In this document: one piece after another, positions 1-11,700 of the stretch
How the letters are laid out: every line of letters begins with the position of its first letter
Numbering within the stretch: position 1 is the stretch's first letter
Position numbers and translations under genes: made by a program
Notes under the pieces: model-generated
Databases searched by the model: none
Told to the model about the DNA's origin: nothing
What the model saw: the letters and a program-made list of their open reading frames with translations, nothing else
NCBI GenBank assembly: GCA_025267735.1
Contig: CM046303.1
Location: forward strand, 37,213,380 to 37,277,379
DNA length: 64,000 nt
Source: Mactra quadrangularis
Taxonomy: Eukaryota > Mollusca > Bivalvia > Venerida > Mactridae
Direction of reading: 5' to 3'

Positions 1-1332
1 TATCTTTCAGTAATAGTTTGTTTTTCATAATTTTCATAAGCAAAAGATGTTGGTACAATTGTTTAATAACATAATTCACAAATAAGTAATTCATTCACAT
101 TCTGTCTGAGTGAATGAATATGTGTTCTAATAGATTTATCCAATGCTATAAATGTCCATTCAATTAAGTTTTTTCTGAACAAATTCATTCAAGATGATTT
201 AAAAGTGATACAGGTAAAATAAAAATAAAAATGTTAGTAACATGTCGGTTACGAAGATTATTGAGGACGAATGTTTCACAAAGCAGAGCGTAATAGAAAT
301 AGACAACTTTTGTAAATTGCTATTTATCTTTGAAATTCGCCGACATGTGTTCAAATTTTTGTTTGATATTTGACATGTGAAGCACGGCAGGCCTTTTTTT
401 CCTTATATAACAGGGGCCATTAACAGGCGCCTTCCCCTCTTGAAATTTCTTTAAAATCATGCAGTTTTCCCCAAATTTGGAGTTTACCTTGGATATTTTG
501 TTCCCCTTTCTAAGAAATTGCGATAAAATTTCCCTAAATGTTCTATATAAAAAAGGCCCCAGGCACCTTCCCCAAGTACTGAAAAAAACTCTGCACGGGT
601 AGAACAGCGAGTTTGACTTAGACTGATTAGTAATTTTTTACTAAATAAGATTGAAAGTTACAAGTAACCTCATTGTCCCTTGTGTACAAGTTCAAACTGA
701 GGTCAAGTCAGGCAAAATCTGCGGTTCTTAAACTACCAGCTACAATCGATTTTCTTTTTAAAAAATCGATTTTAGTGTGTTTATAGAACATGTTTATTGC
801 ATGTGAAGATGTACTTTTGAAAAAGTATGATCATCCGAAACTATTTGTTCGTAAGGAAATAATTTTCATAATTAATATTTTTAAACAAAGAAAGGTCAAA
901 ATTGAGGATGTCAAAATGCATTTTCCGAAAATAGGCTGCGTTCTACATTCGAATTATTTAAAAGAGGCCAACAATGATACACAGTTCTCGAAGCACTAGT
1001 TATTAAATTATTTGTTGGTTAATAAGACTTTTATCACATTTCAGACATAGAAATAGCGTAAATTTCCGTTTCGTTTTTGTATTTCTTTAACTATTACGGC
1101 ATTTAGTCTGAACGACTTAATTACCGTTTTTTTTCTCAACTTGGTCGTACATATATCAGCAAGTATTTAGTTTTTATCTATTCAACAGAAGAAAAGAATA
1201 TTACACAGAATGAAGATAATTTACTGTCTATTGTGTGACCTTGTCTTGTAAAGCATAAAACAAGCATAGAACTTCAATTAAAACAACACTATTTCATTAA
1301 AACTTTACATCCAGACCCCCCCCCCTCTATCA
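1..1332. other. AT-rich non-coding stretch
   Basis: I see no gene here. A 69-codon frame at 790-999 has no recognisable motif or exon borders. If the NudE-like exon at 2713-2789 is real, this stretch is part of the first intron of that minus-strand gene or lies beyond it. A C-rich run sits at about 1315-1325. Confidence 0.5.
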
Positions 1333-1422
1333 ATGCCAAACCCCCTCTTAAGTGGTCACCCCGCTTAAGCAGCCAATTTGGCTGTTTCCTTTGGCTGGCT
1401 GCTTAAGAGGGGTTGGACTGTA
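1333..1422. repeat. Small hairpin with CTTAAG core
   Basis: The string CCAAACCCCCTCTTAAG is answered by CTTAAGAGGGGTTGG about 60 bases later, with a second inner pair around GCTTAAGCAGCCA. The right end resembles the end of the TA-flanked element at 40428-41558, so it may be a relic of the same family. Confidence 0.5.
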
Positions 1423-1423
1423 A

Positions 1424-2378
1424 TTAACTTACCGGATGTTACGGCGATATGACGTTGTCGGCTTCAAAGTGTCACATACTTAAGTTTACTTGAGCAATAA
1501 GTTATATAGAGTTGGATAATAATTTGGACTGAATATGTCTAATTAGGACAGAATTAATATTTTACTTAATTTACAATTTCTTTAGTATTTTTCAATAAAA
1601 AACTTAATTGTCCTGTAAGAAAAAACGGCAATTTTCGAATGCAAAATCGACCATATTTAGGGACAGAGTCAAAAACAAAATGTCTTCAATTTAATAAAAA
1701 TGTTGATAAATTATATATTTTTACATTGCCACGTTTAAAAGTGGCGATCTTTACCTAAAACATTGACTAATTCATTGAATTTAAAAATCTCGGCAATTTT
1801 CCCCAAGATTTGCATACTTAAGAATCACGTACGGCGGTTTACTTACATGTACAATTGTTAATGTACGATACATATACTGAGCATTTTTGGTAGAATTAGC
1901 GAATTTAATTGAAAAGAAAAAAAAAATGCGATTTTTCTACTAGATAAATGTTGACTTTTGGTTATGGGTATTTTTTAAGGAGATCGTTAATATTTCGTTA
2001 AAATTTTAAAGATTTGTTGTGGAATGACAAGCTGGATTTTTTCACAAAAATAATCGACTTTCTAACAATTCAATTGACGTTTCCCCCAAGTACTAAGCTC
2101 TTTTTATCAAGCTAAATTCCAATTTTTGTTCACGAAATTTAAGTCAATTTAATGTTCGAACTTTTTTACTAGACACTTGCAAACTACTCACAATTAAAAT
2201 TACTCTAAGAATTGTCTATTTCCTATAAATATTTGCTTTCAATTCTGTACAAAATTATACATATTCAGTCCAAATTATAATCACACTCTATAACTAATCG
2301 CTCAAGAAAACTTATTATGTGACAATTGGAAGACAACGTCATATGGCCGTATATTAAACATCCGGTAAGTTTATTAGT
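1424..2378. mobile_element. Inverted-repeat element, about 130-bp arms
   Basis: The left arm (about 1424-1556) and right arm (about 2242-2378) are inverted copies. Both contain AACTTACCGGATGTT, ATATGACGTTGTC and TTTGGACTGAATATGT in matching order. The middle of about 680 bp is AT-rich with no gene. This looks like a non-autonomous DNA transposon or fold-back insertion; no target duplication was identified. Confidence 0.6.
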
Positions 2379-2505
2379 CATATCCAAAATGGCGGTTAAT
2401 AACAATTATTGGATCAGTCACATCGGTAAATATTTGTTTATTTCGAGTAATAGTGAATATAAACAAGTTTTCCAATGTTTAAAAGTTGAAACAGACGCAT
2501 GTTAT

Positions 2506-2597
2506 TTGACTTCCGTAACCCTTGCAGGGTTGTCTACAGTTACGGAACTTCCGTAACACTAGAACCTGGGTCTAGAGTTACGGTACCGTAACTCTAG
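2506..2597. repeat. GTTACGG/CCGTAAC palindrome cluster
   Basis: Five GTTACGG or CCGTAAC words occur within about 90 bases. The last two form a perfect 26-bp palindrome at 2572-2597 with half-site CTAGAGTTACGGT. The cluster lies about 120 bp downstream of the NudE-like exon on its strand, inside that gene's first intron. It could be a regulatory cluster or a transposon end. Confidence 0.6.
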
Positions 2598-2712
2598 CCA
2601 CTGCCTTCCTAAAAACGCCCTGCCCTCCCCAAAGTCTAGCTGGAGCACTGAAATATATATGTATTTCCACTGCCTAAAGTTTAACTTACTATTACAAAAA
2701 TATTTTACTTAC

Positions 2713-2789
2713 TCTTGCTTGAATTTCTCTGCCTTTTGTCTCCAGAAAGTGATTTCTTCTTCTGGTGAAGAGAATTTTTTAGAATCCAT
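2713..2789 (-). CDS. NudE/NDE1/NDEL1-like protein, first coding exon
   Basis: This minus-strand exon starts with ATG at 2789-2787 and ends in phase 2 at a GTAAGT donor (2712-2707). It encodes 25 full codons beginning MDSKKFSSPEEEITFWRQK. The FSSxEEE-xxxW(K/R) pattern followed by a lysine-rich helix matches the start of the NDE1/NDEL1 family. Those proteins bind LIS1 and cytoplasmic dynein, and open into a long coiled coil. Later exons should lie to the left; I found none down to position 1, so the first intron is at least 2.7 kb. The gene is divergent to ERCC1, with about 2.85 kb between start codons. The call rests on a short peptide, so it needs transcript support. Confidence 0.62.
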
Positions 2790-3324
2790 CACGATCCAAC
2801 AATCATTCAGTTTATAACGACACAATAACTTCAAAAAATATTATACAACGTAATATGAAAGGAAAATGTACAAGTTAAACAAAAAACAAATCTTACACAT
2901 CCAACAAAACAAAGTGTTTGATTCAAAATTAAATCCACACACGAAAATATTTCGTGATCAGTTGACAGTTACTGAGTTAGTGATTTTCTCTGCTGATAAA
3001 ATCTGGCAGATTTTGTATTCTATAAGAATTCAAACAGAATCGATGTTTTCAGTAAACGAATAAAACAATATGTCATGAAATAATATAACCACAAAATTGA
3101 TTACTTCATTTAATTTTCCATAATAATGAAATTATTGCCAAGCAAATTTCATTACCTTCCAGGAAGACACAAAATGGCGAATTGATCTATGTCAACAGAC
3201 GAATGCATGAATTTAAAACGGCTGACGTCCCTTTGTTTTAGATGTACGAGTTACCTCCCTTATACATTTATAATCAAAGCACTGAAAGTACTGGGGTATT
3301 CATTGTGATTAGATTTATTCAATT

Positions 3325-3460
3325 TTTGTTGGGTTTTATGCTGTAGAAACACCTTATAAAGGTTATATAACAGCGGTCAGTCCACCTACTCACTGTTCCT
3401 GAAGAGGCTTTATCTCTTGATTTAGCTGTTAACAAACTACTTGGTGCTCTATGAATACTG
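3325..3460 (-). repeat. SINE body relic
   Basis: It shares the words TCCACCTACTCACTGTTCC and TCTCTTGATTTAGCTGTTAAC with the SINE at 43990-44320. It is truncated before the tRNA-like head. Confidence 0.55.
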
Positions 3461-4439
3461 TTGTAATTAGTCAAAGCTATTAACTGTTACAATATGACTA
3501 TCACATTGTTTAATTAGTCTGTGTGTCAAAAAACCTCTAATATAGGAGATATTTAAAACTATGTCATTGTTATCTGTTATGTGTGCTACGTAGTACACAT
3601 TTTTGAGTAAAGTTGGACTAACACCCTGCTGCTATTCTATGATTTATATAGTAACTGAACAGAAAATAATGTATTTAAACCCCATTTCTGCTTATCATAA
3701 ATGTCTTAGAAATTAATTTTACCTGCACTGATGGTGTTTAATGATGAAGGTTAAATTTACAGATATAATTAAAAATTAATTGTTTGATAAATTATATTTC
3801 TTTTTTTCATTCGATTACCTGATTTAACAAAGAGGTTAATGTAGTCAAGTGAATGGGATTATTTTTTGGAAAATAGTTGAAAGTGTTTTATATGCACAAA
3901 TTATCTATATCTTGTAAGAAAATAAACAAATGTTAAGATTCAAATGTTATACTAAGATTTAATATCCGAGTTCATTATTACACACAAACTAGTTATTTTG
4001 AAGTAAAAGTGATATATGTTCCAAACATTAATTATGTTGATGACTTCAACAAGCACAAATAATATATTCAAAACATTAATTGATAGTATAATAATTATCA
4101 TTCATATTATTAATATATTAAAGTTAAATGCAGTTATTGTATTTTTTAAATGAGTATGTTTTATTAACATTTTTTATTCAGGAACTTTTCCTTAATCTCT
4201 CCAGATCTTGTCAGATTACACTTTGGCGAAATGAAACTTTTCCATCATAAGCCTTTATTCTTTATTGAATAGCTTTTATAGATTTTATAATACCTTAGCT
4301 CTCACAGTGCTTTAAACTGTACCTTCACAGAGATAAAAATCTATATCAATTTTTATTTTCTTGAAAGAGTTTGATACTCCAGTATCCAAGTCAGGGTGCT
4401 ACTTAATGTTTGTTCCCTATTGTAAAGATCAAAGAATCA

Positions 4440-4935
4440 ACTGAAGTTTTAAGTAATCAGGTGTTATAAACATTATTGTGACACCAATTTGCAGTTTTAT
4501 CTTTATTAAACAATTATAATTGTTCAACTTGATTTTAATTGACTTAACTTTCTTTTGTGTTCTTTATCATTCAAAGTCATGAAAATTACTATGTCATACA
4601 TGTATTAATGATAATTATTTCCTCATGAATGCATAAATCTTGGAATTTGAACAGTGTTTTAACTAAAAAGTTCTTGTAACTTCAACGTTCATTTTCAATT
4701 TAATTTTGTAAACAATTTGCTTGATTATACATTTTTAACTTTCTATCATGTAATAGAAACATACAGATAAAATCAATATTGTCATCAATGAATAAACAAG
4801 ACTTAGTCTTCAAACTTCAATATATTGATAAACAAAACAGCACTAAACTGCTCCTCAAATCAAAGTGCACTTCAAAGTGCACTTCAAGTGCACATCAGGT
4901 GTGGACGAAGTGCACACGAAGTGCACTTTGTGTAA
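4440..4935 (+). repeat. Dispersed repeat with GTGCAC-rich end (copy 1)
   Basis: The reverse complement of 28508-28895 aligns along this stretch, with shared words such as TGTGTTCTTTATCATTCAA and GAACAGTGTTTTAACTAAA. The right end carries repeated GTGCAC words. It is a dispersed element family of unknown class; an 83-codon frame here is not convincing. Confidence 0.6.
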
Positions 4936-5642
4936 ACTTTAGTGTGAACTCAACTGTACCTTCCATTTCTATGCAATGTGACGCATTTAAGTACAGCAAA
5001 ACACATAGAGTGATTATAGTGTATAATTAGTGTTTCGATAATTGGTCTAGAAAATTGATTTCCTTCAGAAGATTCTTTTTTCTCTGTTTAAACTCCATTA
5101 ATTTCAGACTTTTATGGATCTACAAGTTAACAAGTCAAAAAAGTTGGTTACGTCTCCGCATATAAGTTTGGATTCGTCAAGCTCGCTTTGAGGCTTTGCC
5201 TTAGTCATATTATTTTTATTTTATATCTTTGTCCGTTGAAACATGCGATGTATCGGTTCCTGGTATTTTGATGAAGAATACTTTTTATTACACGCTGGAA
5301 TGGCATTACGGAGTTGACTACGTAGGCGGTGCCGTCATATAATTTGCAAACATGTTTGGTTTGCAATATATATATTTTCCAGGTATTTTGGTAAATATTT
5401 CATATTTAAAAAAGATATCAACCACGTTCATTAAATAAATTATAACATAAGTCAAGAATTATAGGCATAATTTCACTTAGAATTTAGTGTCAATATGCAG
5501 GGAATTAGATACACGTTATCTATGTCTCTGCAATATGTAAGTTTTTGTAAACTCCGCCTCTTATGTAGGAGGCGTATCTCCCTCAAGTATTGGGTCGTGG
5601 TATTCTCTCAAGTCTTGCGAATTAGACACCCCCATGCTGAAA

Positions 5643-5705
5643 ATGGCTAGCAAAAAATTCGTTATTCCATCTATAGACGATATAAAAACGACAGAAGCCG
5701 ATCAG
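5643..5705 (+). CDS. ERCC1: ERCC1 exon 1
   Basis: Codes residues 1-21 ([14 protein letters not shown]...), ends in phase 0 at CAG|GTATTT. The KKFVIP motif anchors it to ERCC1. An in-frame ATG at 5634 is the alternative start. Confidence 0.85.
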
Positions 5706-8700
5706 GTATTTATATATATATATATATAATTTTATATATACTTTGTCTTTTAATGAAGACCGTAATTTACAATGAGTTTGATTAGCAATACTCCTAATTA
5801 TCTGGTCAATTCGCAACCAAGTTCATTCGTATACCATTACAATCTTGCTCATCATGCTCATATTCCATCTGATTTTCAGCTTCTTAAATATTCTTTAATC
5901 AAATCAGGGCATACTGATTTAGTCTTGTATTTATTTTGATTTTTGAATAAAAATAGGGAACGTTTTTTACAATTCACAGTGGCCCATGATTGGGTCAACA
6001 AACGGTATCTGGAGACTTCGGTAAATGACTGTCACTATATCGGTAAATTGATTTTATATAGTAACTCGTTTGGAGAGATCGGTAAATTGATATTGTATAG
6101 TGTAAATTAAGTAGGTGTGAATAACAGTATAAGTGATTGTGGCTAATGATTAAATAACAAGAAATGTCTTTAAAAAAGACAAACGGCGTCGATTTAAAAA
6201 CAAGAGGGCCCAAAGGGCCCTGGGTGCTCACCTGAGGAAAAGGTCAAAGGTCACAGAAGAGCCATTTACATAGAACCACTAATGTTAAAACCTATTTTTT
6301 GACGTGGTGATGGATTGCCAGATTCCGTTAGTATTTGCTCATACAAGTTGTGACCACGCATCATCACTTCATCAACAACATTTGCAGACCAGTTTCGCAG
6401 ACTTGGCACATGTTTGCCTACCGTAAACAATATGACAGCCAATGCAATTGCCGTACACTGATAACCACAGGGAATTGTCAAGTTACCTCCCTTTGATTTT
6501 TCCAACATACCTTTAATATACTTATATACAAGGGGTACAACTGCGTTTACTAGACCGATTCATCTAGATTTCTTATTTTGTGGCTCACAAAAAATACTGA
6601 TACCCTAGTAGCACTTTAACCGCACGATTAAATTGATTAAACATAACTCTTCGAGCTATGAATATTAAATGTTTCATAGGGCAGATCATTAAAACACTCG
6701 CCAACAAAAAACAATTCTTTTTGACAAATAATTTTTAGATATTCAAAATATGAATTTCAAGACCTTTCTAGTGATATAAAATGCAAAACTGTTTGATGAA
6801 AAATGACTTAGTAATTGCAATTTTAAAATTACTGTGTTTTCATTGTATTTACTCGCTATCATTTCTTGCCAACCAGCGAACGGTTACCTGTAGTCTTTAT
6901 CAGCTCCTTGTTACTATTTATAGACATCATAACAATAACAATGAACTGGTCTATATGTGGAGCTGTGACTCTCAAAGTGTAAACCCCGGAAACTGGACGT
7001 AGTGAGGCTAATTTAATAATTATTGGGTAATATGTCAGACTTTTTACTAGAAACCGGTTCACATCTGGAGACGTAATTCATTTTACCCATAAAATATTGT
7101 GTTTGACACTTAAAGGGCCCAGATTGGATTTGATTAAAAAATCGAAACAAAATCTGTTAACTATTGCAATAATTACGTATACATGAGTTAAGTACATGGT
7201 GATAATGCCAAATCTACAAACAAAATACACTTTCCAAAAAATAACTTTAAAAATCTAGGCCGCATCCATGTATTGTAAACAATAATATTTACATTCTGAT
7301 TTCGCGCCATACACACAGTTTCCGAAGATTACCGACAAGTTTGTATACATTCGACGTAACTCCGCCCTCGAATAACAATATTGACCAATCGCGTGTTAGG
7401 TAAATAATTACAGCCTAACTTGTGGATGGATGCTTGTTAAACTGTAAACACTGGAGCAGTATTCAACAACTTTGATCCAACAAGCGTCGGATCAGTTAAA
7501 AATAGAAACATGGATTGAGATTCATTATAAACGAATAGAAAACACACGCGGAATCAACATGGAATTTGGCGGCTATTTCTTAAATATTTTAAAGGTCAGG
7601 TAAGTTTATGGGTCGTCGGGGCACTGGGTCGTCATTTTCTAAAAATCGCTAAAATTCGATGCAGTTTTGATATGACACTGACCACAATGTTATACAATAT
7701 GATTGTACATAAATATATCAGGAAAAGGACGGTGAACTCGTATTATATTTTAACAATTTATGCGTAACACAGCAAATCTATAATTATAAGTTTATTGACC
7801 ACTCAGCCTTGAGTCTGTTCGCCCTGTATTTACTGACACTTCTAGTCTTGGTAGCGTACGATAATGATATAAACAAGTGATCATCGATAACCATGTATAC
7901 ACCTTGATGTAAAGAAAAGCAGATGATGCTGAATTATATAATTATAATTTAATATACATTGTATGTATCTAACATAAATTTCATAGCAACAAATTTTTGT
8001 ACTAATACATTGTATGGTACATAGCTTATGGTCTTCAGGGAACCTGTGTTTATACTGTCAATGTCTGACGAAGATCAAAATGTTAAAAAAGCTTATAAAG
8101 TTTTGGAAGCCAGAACTATATGGTACAGTGAGATAGGCTGTGTTAAGCACAGTAAGTGAACCAGAGAAAATATCAATATTCAGTTGCTAATGAAAATCAT
8201 CTTGAAAACCTTCTTGTATGAGAATATGTCACACTTAGATGTCAGGCTAAAGTCTAGTGTTTGAAATAGATCTGTATGAAGATTTGTATGAATTATAATC
8301 TTCCTTCCTTTGTTTATTCATTTTAGTGCTTACAATTCCAAGATATTCTGAAGTTTTATCGTGCAAGCTTTGTACAAGAAAAAAAAATGGAGATAGAATC
8401 TTGAATTCTGGAAAACACATGTAGTCAAGTCAAGTTTTCTTCTTGTTAACGACAAGTAAGTTTACTAGTTGCCAGTTTCCGAAAATTACAAAATCAATGC
8501 AGATTTGACATATCGCTGATAACAGTTGTAAAATTTTTCATCTTGGTGTAATAGAACCTGATAAGATGATATCTTTATTCATAACATGGCAAATTCTTCA
8601 ACAACGATTGATCACTCATTCTCGAGTAAGTTTGCCCTGAATTCACACTTATGACACTCAAATTTTATGTTACCATGAGTACTGTACCTTTTTGTCATTT

Positions 8701-11700
8701 TATTATACCCGTTTCTCACATTTCATGAATTCACTCTTGAAGAAGGACAGTTTGCTTGATATGATCAAAGCATGGTTAAAATTTGACTTGATGATTAATT
8801 TTAAGCTTCCTTCTTTTGAATGTTCATTTTAGGTTAACAACAGATAGATAGATTTAAGATGATGAAGTTAATGAACTTGGTGTGATTTAATATTCAATGT
8901 AAAGCATTGTTATCTATTAACCAAAACCAGTGGCGACAAGGATTGATGTATTGTGTACACATATGTGATAAAAATGTATTAAGATGAAAGTCTCTTAAAG
9001 TCTACATACTTCATTTTACCTATGTAAGTTCATTTATTTGTAATAAGATCACAGTCTTCTGATTGAGGATGTGGGTTATATGCATGGCTGTGTGAGGCAT
9101 ACCTCTGTTTAGTTAGGTCATGAAATAATTTCTACTACCATTCTATCTCCTACCACTATTCTTATTATCTAAGGACAGTTGTCAGTCACTGAAGGAAGCG
9201 TGCATCTAGTGACCGGATGATATGACCTATACAAAGTTTCTATTGCTCATTGATAAGTTAACCCAATAAAAATGCATAATATTTATTTTGTTTGGTTAAT
9301 TGAAGTTGATGCAAATACAAATGGTAAAATCTTGTTTTTATTAGAGAATTTTAAGGCCTACAATTTCCCATGCGTATGTTTGATACTAGTTCTAGATAGT
9401 TGATAACTATTATATCAGAGGTGTTAAAGTGGTTAATCAAGAAGGTGGTTATAGGCCATCCAGATTTCTGTATGATCACTGCGAAAGGTGTGATGCATAA
9501 ATCACATGTGTGAATATAAATTTACAATACCATGTATGGTAAAATCTGAGAGTATCTATTAATATTTCAAACTTTTCTCCTTTCAGGTTTCACTGAAAGT
9601 ACCTGAAGATTGCATGGTCAGATAGATTAATGTGATATATAGCTATAACGATGACTGATATGTTGTGCTTTTAGAATATAAGATAACCTTCAAACAGTTA
9701 ATGTTATAGTTCATATGATTTTCAACTTACTTTTACTCATCAAGCCCCTCAAACATTGTGTGAGATAAATAAGACATTGTTTTTAATTGAAATATCTTAA
9801 GGATACATGAATAGGACATTTTGAATGGAACTTACATATGTTAAGGATAACAACACTGTGTATATGCTTTTTTGAATATCATTGTTTTCAGCCAATTGAC
9901 TAGTTACAACAAATACTAACTTATAAGTACTCACTTACCATTCTTTTAATTATTAAAGTGATGACATAACTCTATCATTTTCATCATTTTTCATGCCTAA
10001 TTTGTAAGTTTGATAAGTTGATTTTATTTTTTTGAAAGTTTGGTACATTCCAAACCTCAACATATCAACACATTCTCAATACATTTGGATTATATTTTTT
10101 ATTTATCCATTCTTACTTCTTTAATAGAATTTAATGTTTAACTCTTCCATGTATAATTAGATGATTACAATATTGGCAAGTATTGTTCATGGCATTGTCT
10201 ATATCATTGTATTATTCAACAAGTGTTAAAAACCTTGGACTTCTTATAAATTAGTTACTAAATACCAACTAAGGTACATTCTGTTGTTTTACATTTGCTT
10301 TATGAAAGCAGTTTCTCTGAATGGAATATTTTTTTCTCAGGAAGTCTTGCATTGATTCATATATTGTTATCTTGGTGCATAAGGTCAGGTAATTGATATT
10401 GCATATGTATATATATGTATAAATATATGTATATGTATTGACTTGAGTTAAAGGGATATACAGGCAAAAGTTCAAATTCTTATTTCCTGATTTTGGGTTA
10501 TACTTTTTTAACTGTGAATGCAGTAGACACATTACTTGGCAATATTTTTTTATTTTCTCGTAATATTTTTGGTCTTTCCTAATTAGACCCACATGGGTAA
10601 TGTTAGCTGAAAATAGATTTGTGTCAAAATATGCATTTACTGATGAGAAGATACTAGAGCTTCTTATTGAGCAACATTAGCATAATTCTTTTTAGAAGTT
10701 ATCTTAACCGCCTAAGAAGTCGGAAAGACAAAAAGCCACCAATGAAAAAGTTCAAAGTCAGCAAGTACAGCATACATCAAATGAATAAATATCTTAGTGA
10801 TTCTCTCAGTATACTACATTTGTTTTCAACAATGTGTATGTCATATATTTTAATTCGGTCAGTTGAATGTTTTAAGTGAGAAATGTTATTAGTAAGTGAT
10901 TTCTTATGTTCTTAACACTATTCTAAAACTAAAAACTAATCTTGGTTCCAAACTTTTGGCTAAGTCATTTTCCTGTGTATCCCTTTATAATAGAAAAATA
11001 ATCAGAATTAAATGTGCTACTAATATGCTGTGTCTTTTTAATGAAACAAAAATATAATTTTGTTATCTAATTTTAATAAATATTCAATTTTGAAGCGTTT
11101 CATACCTTTGTTAATAAGATATTGATAGGCAAGTTATACTTGTAGTAACAGATGTTATCATCTCCTTTAAAATCAGTTGCACATCTTTTGCACCGAGATG
11201 ACAACGTGAAATAATATCAACCTATGTATTTTAGCCAAATGACATAATTTTAGTAACTTTTATTCTGAGTATGTGGTAATTTATAATATTTTTACGTTAT
11301 AATAAAATGGGATTATTCTGCAGATCTGTGTTATAGTCATATCTTCATAATAGTTTCATTTTGATGCGTGTTTCAAAATATGATGTACTTGTATTTTTCT
11401 ATTTTTTTTAACCTGTCACAACTTAAAAAATACAATTAATGTTCAATAAAAACGCTATTTTTAAATATTTTCCAACTTGATATTTCCTGGATATTAAAAA
11501 TCACCTTATGAATACCTAATTCATAGTAATCAATATGGGTTGGTGGCCCAGAGGTAACAAGCTTGTCTCTTGAACAGTACTAGTGACATCATGGGTTCGA
11601 GTCCAACCTGTTGAAGTCCAACGTTCTTTAACCTTCTATTTTCAATAATATTTTAACACAATTGTATTGAAATATTTTGTTTTCTTTTTTGTCTATTATA

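Larger units (their letters stand above)
2790..5642. other. Intergenic region between divergent NudE-like and ERCC1 starts
   Basis: No gene is seen. It must hold the promoters of both flanking genes. It also holds a SINE-like relic (3325-3460) and a dispersed repeat (4440-4935). Local GC and CpG rise modestly at about 5270-5640, just upstream of ERCC1. No clear TATA box was assigned. Confidence 0.5.

Noticed and set aside
7558..7605. Short exon-like ATG with a GTAAGT donor in ERCC1 intron 1
   Set aside because: No downstream exon could be linked and the peptide is not recognised.
10269..10592. 107-codon minus-strand ORF in intron 1
   Set aside because: AT-rich with a TATA-type run, no domain or exon borders.
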